Below, piece after piece: positions 37,129 to 48,500 of a DNA stretch of 64,000 bases. Each line of letters begins with the position of its first letter. Position 1 is the first letter of the stretch. The stretch covers positions 16,803,001 through 16,867,000 of the forward strand of contig NC_059397.1 in NCBI RefSeq assembly GCF_905220565.1, read 5' to 3'. The notes beneath the pieces are model-generated. The model had not been told where the DNA came from. It worked only from the letters and a program-made list of their open reading frames with translations, and searched no databases. This DNA is from Melitaea cinxia. Its lineage: Eukaryota; Arthropoda; Insecta; Lepidoptera; Nymphalidae. A program made the translations under genes and the position numbers.

Positions 37129-38388
37129 AGATAAATAAGTGGGAATTTTATAAGTTTTTTGATTGAGTTTAGAAAAATAAGCCAGGGCCCTGATATAACC
37201 AGGATGGTATTGTTCTCAGAAATATTGATAGCCATCTAAAATGGTGGATGTGGTTTCGCATTTTGTTAAAACACGATTTAACATTTTTACATGTTAGCTA
37301 TCACTTTGAATTTTTGTCTTGATGATTACATTCATGATTTTTCAAAAAGCGTTATATTCCAGGCATCCTTAGGGCAGATTTTTTTGTGATAATGTCGAAA
37401 CGAATCGTAACGGTACTTCACACATGTACACTTTTGAAAAATTGCGGTGGAAATTTTAATCATTCACATATAAACATAATCAGCAAACATATATATATAA
37501 TATATTTTAGTCTATGAAACAGTTTTATTATATTTATGTAATAGATATACTTAGTGTGATTTGATAAATGAGTCTACATTCTGATGCAGGTGAGGGGTCA
37601 CATAACGTTACAATTAATTGTGGCCTCGACATGAATTATGGCCTACGAATACTATCACGAATATATTATTAACAATTAATTCTCATATTTAAAAAAATGA
37701 GAAGACTTAATTATTTTTGTAGCTCTGACATAGACTTAAAGTTCCCTGACCCACCAAGGATAGATTACTGACAAAAAGTAACAATATGAAACTTGAAACC
37801 GTTTACCTTTGATCTTTTATGATTTTAAAAAGTATTTCATATAAATAAATATTCTTAAAGTTCACAGAACTTATTTATCAAGTTCTTGTTGAAGCAAGTT
37901 TAATTGACGTGAGTGGTTGCTGTACTAGATTGTTTATTTGTTGCTTAACACGGCAATTATTATTCTGAATTAATCATATTTTAATGCTGAGGTCTATTTA
38001 TATTTCATACTACGTCAGAGTTTTCATATCATGATTCATGTTTACCATTACTTGCGTCCTTTTTTGTTTTTGACTTTATGAATAATTTTTATAAATATAA
38101 TGTAATTTATTTTATCAGTAAATTACAAGTTAATAATTTCTTACTTAATATTTCCAACAAAGTATATGATTTGATATAATACTGATTAAAAACAGAGAAT
38201 AGGATAATAGAGAGAGTCTTATTTGAATTCTTGTACGAAAATCAGCTATCAACATTCGATAAAATCATTATTATAACTATCCACATTATCATTTTCAACA
38301 GTTTTAATATCTACTTAACAAAAGTGGAGTAGTGTGGAGCGATTAGGTCTCAACCCTTTACCAATATGGATAGTAGACCTTGGCCCAG
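37129..38388. other. Non-coding, AT-rich
   Basis: No gene or recognised repeat. Confidence 0.45.
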
Positions 38389-38628
38389 GAGTAGAACGTA
38401 TGCGAGGCCACCCCACCATTATGCCGGGGCCCGGAGGCTTTGTCCGGGCCTACCGCTGAGGCGAGGTGGCGAATGCTAGCGCGACCCCATCTCGCCCCAC
38501 CCAGGCGGATGACTGCTTACACGTGGTGGTTTTTAGTCAGTAGGAGTCTGACATAACCTTATGGCGCCCCCGCGCGGAGGATATCCATGATGGATTTTCC
38601 CCACGTAAAAAAAATGAGTAGAACGTAT
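38389..38628 (+). mobile_element. 5'-truncated LINE with poly-A and 13-bp TSD
   Basis: GAGTAGAACGTAT at 38389-38401 is repeated exactly at 38616-38628. The insert (38402-38615) is GC-rich, includes TTTTAGTCAGTAGGAGTCTG and ATATCCATGATGGATTTTCC, and ends in an A run. A poly-A tail plus target-site duplication is the signature of non-LTR retrotransposition. Only the 3' UTR portion is present. Confidence 0.9.
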
Positions 38629-38987
38629 ACAAGCTTTATATAATTAAATGAAAATGTTTTTGCGTTAACTTAAAAGTCAAAAATGAATTATTGAATATTT
38701 AATTTACAGAAGCTGAAACGAATATATGATTTCAATTGTAGAGTCACGTTCCAATTACACGACGAATGGCTACGTTTATTGTTAATTGATCTTTGTATGC
38801 CTTTCAGATATTTATTACATGATGTTTGTAATTCGCGAACTGATTTATTTATTGATATATGTTATTATTGAGCTATAAAACTAAATGTTAGTGATCACGC
38901 TAGCTTGCTTATATTTGTTTATATTAGAGTATATAATACAGATATTAAAAGTATTTGTTTCAAAATTGAATATATTTTGTCGCTGTT

Positions 38988-39123
38988 AGGTAGTAAAACA
39001 TGAGTTCACGTTATTTTTGGCGTAACACATGAGTTCACGTTATTTTTGGCGTAAACTTGTGGAGGCCTATGTCCAGCAGTGGACTGTATAGGCTGTAATG
39101 ATGTAATGATGAGGTAGTAAAAC
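38988..39123 (+). mobile_element. Short retroelement insert with 12-bp TSD
   Basis: AGGTAGTAAAAC flanks the insert at 38988-38999 and 39112-39123. The insert ends GGACTGTATAGGCTGTAATG followed by ATGTAATGATG, the constant end of the CCACTGCTGGACATAGGCC family. Its left part is a 29-bp unit beginning ATGAGTTCACGTTATTTTTG that is present twice in tandem (39000 and 39029). Confidence 0.85.
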
Positions 39124-39639
39124 TTTATTTAAGTTATAAAAAGTAAGTTTAACTGTATTATTACATGAAATTTGGTAATAATAATAAATATTGATACATT
39201 ATCATTTTTGATGAGTTATGAATTACCAAATGTAAGACTTGATTCGTGAGTACATAGTGCTGGTTATTATATCTACTGGCTTTAAAACAGAAGACAGTAA
39301 TACAAATATTAATTACTATTTATTTTAAGACGTTGAGAGGATACTAACTCTAGTGGACAAGCAACGGTTCTAAATCATTTTTAATTGTTAGACACCAAGA
39401 TTTATTACTAAAATGCCTATTATACTGCATTTTTTAAGTTATTATTAACGGCATCTACTATTTTTTTTTCTATTCAAAAATAATCAATCGAGCCCTATAA
39501 AGGAGTTTTGATATGGATTTTCACATCGGAAGATCCGCAATTTGTATTTGTGTGATACAATTATATAATCTTAACCTTTTGTCCATTTTAATATGACTCC
39601 ATCGGTTAAAAAATGATTTTTAGATTTGTATTATTACCG

Positions 39640-39705
39640 CTTCAGCCTGTAATATCCCACTGCTCATTAGGATCAGAGCTTAATCCACCTAATGGTGGAT
39701 TGAGT
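39640..39705 (-). repeat. SINE 3' fragment, minus strand, with deletion
   Basis: CTTCAGCCTGTAATATCCCA then CTGCTCATTAGGATCAGAGC and TTAATCCACC are the reversed SINE end. The CATAGGCCTCTTTCCC segment present elsewhere is missing. Confidence 0.55.
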
Positions 39706-40338
39706 ATGAGTAAAATTTCTATAATTTTGAGTATAGATAATTAATTTTATTGTTTTTTATAATCTGTTAAATGGCTTCGACTCTTTTTCAAAATTTTCAC
39801 CGATTGTAATCTCAGCCAGCAAATTTGTAATAAAGTCCTAAATGACTTATTATAAATACTTTAATTCAAATGAAAAGTTTAAATAAGTTTATTTATATCT
39901 GAGCAATATATTTGCAGAATTCAAAAGATTTACGAGGGCATATCGTGTTTACATAAAAAAGTCTTATCTGTTTCCATTAAAACTAAAATTGACAAAAGTA
40001 TAGCGTATTCTCGTATAACGTTAAGAGTTACAAATCATTTAACACACACGATCCAGGTGGTTGTATTTAAATCTAGGACATTATCTTATCTACGTTAACA
40101 CTTAATATAACTGTCACAACTTTCGACCTTTGATTTGAAACGGGATAACGCACCATTCACTTTTTGCTAACCTTTAAATAACAAATCTGAAAAAACGGAT
40201 TAATTGTGTGTTAGTAAATCCTGGTCCCATTTTCGCTTTTTGTAATCTTATAATAAATTTAGTTCTATTTTGATAGCAAAAAATTAGTATGAGTAAAATT
40301 TAATCTTTAATCAAACGCTTAGAACCGAATATAAAATC
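39706..40338. other. Non-coding, AT-rich
   Basis: Nothing recognised. Confidence 0.45.
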
Positions 40339-40450
40339 ATCATATCAAAAATTTCGACATCGTTCCATAGCTTAATTGGCTAGAACGCCGACACGGTCAG
40401 TCGGATATACAGGTTCGATCCCCGCTGGAACGGTCGATTTTTGATATGAT
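40339..40450 (+). mobile_element. tRNA-like core inside terminal inverted repeats
   Basis: The left arm starts ATCATATCAAAAAT (40339) and the right arm ends ATTTTTGATATGAT (40450). The arms stay complementary through CGAC and CGTTCC except for small indels. The core at 40361-40432 folds like a tRNA: CGTTCCA/TGGAACG acceptor stem, CCGAC/GTCGG anticodon stem with a 7-nt loop ACGGTCA, and a B box GGTTCGATCCC. The D stem is imperfect, the loop has C rather than T before the anticodon position, and the T stem is weak, so it is a tRNA-derived element, not a working tRNA gene. Confidence 0.75.
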
Positions 40451-41494
40451 ATTAAAAAATCTTTAGTCAAAGTTAATGTTTAATCGAATAAAAGTAATAT
40501 AAATTCAAATTATTAAAAAAAATACCAATATTTTTTTTTATAATAAAAATAAAAATAAATAATTTTAAATTTTATTTACAGAAAAAAGCATTTTATTTGT
40601 CGATATAATTAAATTTACAAGAAATAATATTATTTATTTTTTCTTATTCTAAGATAAATGTATTTTTTAATTTTTTACTGTGAAACTAAAGGATATCTGT
40701 ATGTAATATTTATTTTTCAAACTTGACATTTTGTCTCGACAGTTTTTGAAAAGGGTTCCGAAATGTCACGAGGTAGATCTTTTTATAATATCTTAAAAGG
40801 GCGTCTTGTTTTTATTATTATGCATGGTTCAAAAGCATTTCCTTTTTTTATATATTCAGTTTTGTTTTCGTGTTTGCTCACTATCACTGAAGAAAGTTAT
40901 GAACACCAAAAAATTACTTGAAACCATTGTAGAGTCTATTATTTGCCATTATAATAGGAATACAATTACGGAGACTTGGACGACGTTCAACTCGTTCGAG
41001 AGATTGTTTGCTTGTTTACAATAATAGGAAACTATAAAACTACAACCAAAACTAATTACCGGTATTTTATATTAATTGTATGTATTTTAGGTCAAATGTT
41101 TCGTATTTAATCGTCCGTTTTCTGGTCCAAAGTATTACTTGCTCTGTTGAAACTATTGATACGGTACAATAGTTTCTACACAACACGTCATGTGTGAAAT
41201 GTTTACACACGAACAACATTAGTTACTTGTTAGACACTTTAATTTAGTTTATCATACAAATAGCATATGAACCGAACTATATAAAACTATAATTAATATA
41301 ATTATAAATTATTAAGTTTTTTTTTTAATATTTATATTTTGTTCACCTTGTTAGATTAGTATTTTATTCACTACAACTTAGTCGCACTTTTAAATACATA
41401 AATAAAGTTTAACTGTCAAATATATTTTTTATTTGAGATTATTTATCATATATTATCGATACCATTACTAAAAACTATGTAATTGTAATTTCAG
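40451..41494. other. Upstream flank of the large gene; no exon found
   Basis: The stretch ends in the splice acceptor TTGTAATTTCAG of the first visible exon, so it is intron. The frame at 40806-41024 is not supported as coding. Confidence 0.5.
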
Positions 41495-42520
41495 GTAGAT
41501 GGTACACCGCGTTTCAGCAGGCGACATCAGAATCCCGATGGCGGTCCTACAAGTACAAGTAAATCAGAAGATGTATCGCCCACGTCTAGATCTAGAGTAT
41601 CAAGAAGACGAGAAGAGATTCAACCAAGAAACAATTCAAGAACGAGCAGAAGCAGAAGCCGTCCAACTGAAACACCTGTCTCTGTAACAGAAAAAACTCA
41701 ATTCCAATCTGAACATACTGGGCGATTTGATTCCAGAAGAAGTCGAACACGCAGCAGACCTGTCGTAAATGAAGAAAGTTTCGATACAACTATTAATAAT
41801 AGAAAGAATCAAGCAACAGGTAGATCGCGACAGAGCAGTAGATTCGTATCTTCATCACCAACACCGATTCCTTTACTTATTACCTCGCCGACTGTAGAAA
41901 ATATACGCAAAGATTTTACGGATGTTGCACTTAACGATATAACAAAAACAATATCAAAAGACACAAGTGAACCAAACACACAAATAAGACGGAGAAGTTC
42001 AACTAGCCGAACAATTGAAACTATAACTACTCCTAGAGGTCGTGGACGTGTCAATAGACGTACGAATATTCGGGCACTGGATTTAGATGTTGCAGGAACA
42101 GCGAATGCGTTATCGACTGCTCCTAAAGAGCCGACTACTGTAAGGACTGGTGATTTAAGAAACTCAAGAAAATTAAGATACAAAACAAGACAATCTGAAA
42201 TAGACACAAATTTAACCGGCGAAGGAATTACAACTTCAAACGAACTAAAATCTAGTCAAATGAGAGAAAATATTACTAGTCAATCAGATTTGAAAACGTT
42301 TACTCGGTTCACAACAGAAAAAAGTATCAGGCTGACTACTGAAACGGTTTCTTTAAAAACGAGTACTCAAAAAAACACAAAAGTTATCAAGCGTCCAGTC
42401 GGCAGAAGTAAGCCAAAGTCTTCTGTGACTGCAGAAAAATCAAAAGTATCAGATGAGATTAAAGACGATGATAACTATCCTGAAACTTTTAAAGCTTTGA
42501 TCCAAGCTAAAAATGCATCG
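41495..42520 (+). CDS. Exon A (first visible): basic Arg/Ser-rich segment
   Basis: It encodes 342 residues, starting VDGTPRFSRRHQNPDGGPTS. The acceptor is TTGTAATTTCAG and the donor is TCG|GTGAGT. The first 100 residues hold repeated RSR/SRR clusters (SRVSRRREE, SRTSRSRSRP, DSRRSRTRSRP), giving a strongly basic tail-like region. The rest is Lys/Thr-rich and ends with YPETFKALIQAKNAS. The opposite-strand and +1 frames here are shadows. Confidence 0.85.
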
Positions 42521-45500
42521 GTGAGTAGAAAAGTCTCGGTAAAGTATGGTTAATTAATTAATAATAAAATATCACTCATATTAATATCACATGTATATCA
42601 TATTCAAGTTACAAATAAACAAGCACTTAAAACAGAATGTCTGTTTGTTTCATATTACTAACATTGTTCCACATACTAACAATGTATCAATCATCATGAT
42701 TTAAATGTCAGATCATCATCTAAACGCCAGTACAACTCTCAAGAACTCGATATTTATACGAAAAGAATTAAAAAATAACAAAAAAAAATTTCAGACACAA
42801 GCCAGCTCTCCATCCAGCGAGAGTTTGTCAGTGAAAGCATCCCAAAAAGTTTTTAAAACTTACAACACATCTTCACAATCCATAAGCACGGCTCCTGACA
42901 CAGAAAATAATTCAAGGGTAACAAAATTAAACTAGTCATTACATTTGATATAATTATTAATTTTACTCGATTAGTATTAACTTAACATTGTTTAATTGAT
43001 ACAAAATTAAAAATACTGTTACCAAAACTTCACTACATTTATCACAGTAAAATAAAATTTCACAAGATTATACTTACATACTATTTAAATTTTGATAAAT
43101 TCATATATGAGTTTTATGATTAATGTCGTGCTAAATATTTTTATATTATAATATACACCTAACTTTCAGCTACGCAGTAAATTAAACAAGGACGCTAATA
43201 ACAACGATACGGGTACTGAAGAAGAAAAAATATCAATAGAAACTACACAAAAACCTGAACAGACAAAGCCTAAATCTGCCGAATATCGTTTACGTGGATC
43301 ATATAATATACCGAGAAGTAAAAAATCAAACTCATTTACATCTCCTTCAACTTTTAGTCCAAACACTGAGAGGACATATAAATTTCAAAGGAAAGTGAAA
43401 TCAACAACAACGGAAACACCAAAAAATGAAACTTCCATTGATAGTAAACGTAATGAACTTAATTTATCGTTTAAAAAACCTGTAATACGTTCATCTTTGT
43501 ACTTAAGAAGAAATACTTCAAAAAATTTCAACACGAGTTCGGAACCTTCCGTAAAAGATTTACTTAAAAATAAGGAAGTAAAGTCTGTTTTTAGGTCAAA
43601 ACAATTGCTACCAAGGACTTCTTATTATTCGAGACTAAGAAATAATGGATTGACAACAACAACAACAACGATGGGGACTGAATCAAGTATAAATGAAATA
43701 ACAGAACAAATTGCAATAGCAGCTAAAAAAGTAGAAAATACAGCGGAATTGCCTATAATTTTTACCGGTGGCACTTCTAAAGAACCAGACAATTCAAATA
43801 TACAAGGCAGCAGTAATTTTATTATTACTGTGAACAGTAAAGAATCGTCAGAAAATGGCACTGAAAATGAGGTAATAAGCAAACCTGAAGAAAGTGAGAT
43901 TAAACCATTTATTAGCAGCATTGCAACGACTCAAAAGTATCATGCTACTTACAAAGAAAAAAATAATGACATTTCTATAACAGATAAGGAAAAAATAACT
44001 ATAACACCACCCATACGAAATATTCGAACTCGAAAATATAGTCGAAGATCATCGAAACCAAAAGAAGACACTGCTGTTGTGACACCTAAATCTAAAGAGA
44101 GGAGTTTAAGAAAATACAGTGACACTTTTTCTAAAACAACGGAGACTTCATCAAATGGCGTAAGTATAGCATATTAATATTTATATTATATGAAAACGTT
44201 TTGTAGCATGATTATACTCGTACAAACAATAATGGATTTGGTTTATGCAACATTTTCCAGATAATAGTTGGTCCTGACAAACAAAAAAACAAATTCAGTT
44301 CAAAATATCGAGCATCATACCTCGATAAACCGTTTTATAAACCCACAGTACCCACAATAACACCACCTTCTACAGTAAGTAACACAACAAATTATTCAAA
44401 TACTAACAAACAACAAAATATCCAATTTTTACTCGAGTATGCTTCACACAGAAGTAAGTTTTAATTGGCATTACAAATACATTTAATATAAATATAAAAG
44501 TTGGTCATATATTGAAGTAGAAGTGTCATTTATATTTATTTTAATTTAAATTTAATGAGATATTACAGAGCAAAACATATATTAAAAACAAAGCCCCTTT
44601 ATGAAATTGGTCATTCAAATCAAAGTCATTAAAAATCATCAAGTATTGCACATTTCATTTTAGCTTAATATGAGTTTTCCAATCAAAATCATTTTATGTG
44701 TTGACAATACAATTATGTGTTTTATACTATTTTATTTGTTTTAAAAACTTTATAATTAATTAAATCTGTACGTGATTATTTTTGGAAAACTTACAATGGA
44801 ATACCATTACACGTAAGCGACGATAATGCTTCCAGTATTATCATAAGGAATGTTTTCATTGCTAAAGGCTTGGCTGAAATTCTTCGTGACTGACCATCTT
44901 TTGTCAAAGTCCGTAGAGGAGCCAGTGTGGTTCGACGAAGAAGACTTTTCTGATGTTACAACAGAACAGATGTCAAGACAAAACACATCGTCGTCGACAT
45001 GCATGCATGAAACTGCCATTGAGCCGGTTAATGACATCATTTAGACTAATTTGCATAATTTCATAATCAATTGGTGGCATTTCATAAACTTACACTATTA
45101 TAATTAAATATATGGAACTTTAAGTTATAAGAAATTTAGTTTTAGGTAGTATTTTAAATTGCATTTAAGCTTTATTAAAAGATAATACATCAAATAAAGA
45201 TTACATATATAATTATATAATAAACTTTAAAGGATAGGGATCTGATTGCAATCTTAAAAATTTACTGTGCAATTGCTTACATAAAACGAAATAGCACCGT
45301 ATTTTTTGCAACTTTAATAATAAAAAAATAGTGTTGTATTTATTTTTAAATAAAAATTAAATCGGTTTAATATTAAATATTGTTTCAATACTCACAATGC
45401 GTTTCACTTAGTACATTTATTTTCATAACACATAATTTTCTTCAATAACACCCAAAAGTAATAAAGAGGCTTTGGTGTCTACGCACAACTTTCTCAATTT

Positions 45501-48500
45501 TTTTTTCTGTTTTTTATTTTATTTCTGGTACTGTCTCACTTTGTATCTACATTGCTGTGATTTCACATTGATACTCATAACTTTTTCCTATATTTATGGG
45601 TGAGATGACTTCTTATTTCAGGTAGAGGGAGAAGAAATACAAATAGGGCCAGACGTGAACGCAATATCTTTTACTAAGTCACGAAGTCCACTAACCTCCG
45701 CTGATTTAAGACTTTCCGAAAACCTTGCGAAGTCATTACAAATCATGAATGTTGAAGCGTCACATCATTCACCCTCAGTTACTGTATCAATTTTTGATGC
45801 TTTAGCTGAAATACTTACGTCTACACCTAGACCTCATATTTCCTCAACAACAGAAGTAATGCCAAAACAAAATCCTAATAACGATGTTAAACAAACCTTT
45901 GTTGGAGTGAGTAGCAATGTTAATATAAATAGTGTCAAGGGTTTCACGAGTCAAGACACCTTTGTGTCAGTGGATAACGTAAACACTATTGCTAAATCTG
46001 TACAGACCACTGAACAACCTTCACCAAATGTATCTAACCGTACGGTAGTTGGGGAAATGACGACACAATCACACAATTATGAGATCAAGGAAACTCCTCC
46101 TTTAAATACACCTCCGATTTCCCCTACTCCTACCCTTCCTCCTTCTACACCTGTATCCGCAAGAAAACCTTTTGCTATAAAAGTATTATATGCAGATACT
46201 GAACCTACAACAGACAAAACGACTGCGGCAATGACTACATATCAGCCATCGACTGAAAGCTCTACAATGGTATATAATACACTATCAGACTTTGTTTTTT
46301 CTAATAAAAAAATAGTCTCTCCTGATTTAACGAGCATGCTTTCAAATAATATAAAAAATATTATTCAAAATATGGATGAGGATAGTAGAGCAAAACTTTC
46401 AGTAGATATGGTAAAATTAATAAAATCCCTTATTCCTAAATTAAGTAGGCCTTTAAAATTGCAAGATGACATTGACTTTGTTCCCAATACAACTCCTTAC
46501 AGTTTGGAAGATATTAAAGATACTGAAAACATTGTTATAAATAACAAAAATACCATAAGCGATTCCGACTTAAATATCTTCCAAAATGCTGGGGATAATA
46601 ACAATGTAAATAGTACAGAAAAAAGTATCGATTCATTAATGACAACAACAGAAATTACTACTGCTGTAAATATGACCTCTTCACCTGAAAACCAAAATGC
46701 ACCTACTGTGTCTGGAACTCTAACTACATCTTCATCAGTAACAATCGACATGCCAATGTTTACATCAACTGAAAATAACTCCATAAAAACGACTAATTCA
46801 CAAGTTGAGTTTTTAGCTTCCACCGAAGCAAATAATGAACTCGCTGTTAGTACTCCAGGCACAGTTTTAAATTCTATAAATAGCAATATAAATTTGATTT
46901 CACGTGTAAATATTGAATCTGCTAACAAACCTGCCACAGTTCCTTTCCTTACCGACATTGAGTTGAGTGACTTCGCAGAAAATAACTCCGAATTATCGCG
47001 TACTAATTTGTTACAATCAAGCCCTGCTCTAACAATGGCTTCTTTGCAAGAAAAAGAAGTCGAAGATATAGATAACATAGATGATCCAAGTCAATTATCA
47101 AGGCTTCAGTTATGGATTCTTTCAAAAAAAGCAAGAGTCTTAAAAATGATTGAAGAAATAATTCGTAACCATAACGAGGAAATAGCAAATGCTCCTTTGG
47201 CTGAACAGATAAACGACAATAATGCTAATAATAATTCTCTTTCTGACCGATTGACTGAGATAACTAACACAATGACTTTAACAAGCACTAGCCCTAGCGA
47301 TTTAAGTAGGGAAAGTGTCTCGTTGACAACGCAGAGAACTAATATTGAAACAACTATACCTTCTTCAAATCCTTCCTTGTCTTCCTCCCAAAATAATGTG
47401 AATACAATTACGACTGAAAGTCTTTTTACAAATTCACAAACGAAAATGTCTAGTATTTCACTGACAACTACACCTATGTCACATGACACTGCTTCAACAA
47501 TTTCACAAGAATTTGAAGTAACAGCTTCCCAAACTGCTAGTGACATAGCTGACGCTTTCTCTAGTACTACACCTGTAGCTGTTACTGAACCAACTATGAC
47601 TGAAGGTTTGATAAAAAGCCTCGAAATTTTGGAGACAACAACGGCAAATATAGACAAAGATTTTAAAGGCAATATTGCAACAATTACTACAACTTCAAAC
47701 ATTGAGCCAGAAACAATCACTGATTTAATGACTGAAAGTAATGTAGAAACAACGACAGCATCAGGTACTGAATCAACAACTAAAGTTACATTATTAAATG
47801 AGACTAAAGCAAATGATCTAAATACAATTAGCAATGAAATCAACGTCGCTACTACACCATCCATTCCAAAAAAAGATTATGTCATTTTTGGAATACTTCC
47901 TAACAATACCGTGGTACGTAAAGACCCTAACGATGATCCATTGGAAACATTAACTGAAGCGAGTCCATACATCATTTACGGCGTACTGCCAAATAACACA
48001 GTAATACGAAAATTTCCTAATGGAACTAGAGTACCACGAATCATGCAAAAAATTGACATACTACCAATTAGTCCATGGAGCTTAAGAAATCCATATAGCC
48101 CCATCCATAACATTCCGGCCATTGTCAGACCGCAGTCTAACCCTATCCGAGTATCCACTAATATTGTGACATCCAACGATACCTCAAATAACGGATCAGA
48201 AAACCAATTAACTACCGACACTGTAAATAACCTACAAATTACGGTATTCATTTTATGTTGTTTAGCTTGAATGCTACGCTTCAAGCTTCTCTTTCAACGT
48301 GCAGTCTGCATTGCACAAGGCACAAAAAAACTGGTGTTGGGACTATAGTAAGCTACGCATGTATCTCGCACATTAATCCCACCCTAAAATAATATTGCAA
48401 GGCTTAACTTTCCATTTCGTAATTACAGATTTCATCGGCACTTAATATAACAGATAGCAGTTCATTGAATATAACTACCTCCATAAATAAGCCGCCTGCT

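Noticed and set aside
39108..39123. GATGAGGTAGTAAAAC resembles the start of the let-7 microRNA.
   Set aside because: The match stops after TGAGGTAGTA, there is no hairpin partner, and the string is half of a 12-bp target-site duplication.
40361..40432. A functional tRNA gene (anticodon GGT, Thr).
   Set aside because: The D and T stems are imperfect, the position before the anticodon is C rather than T, and the sequence sits inside terminal inverted repeats.
46497..47864. Long minus-strand open frames (193 and 252 codons) opposite exon E.
   Set aside because: They are hydrophobic mirror translations of Thr/Asn-rich plus-strand codons; the plus frame is continuous with the exon chain.
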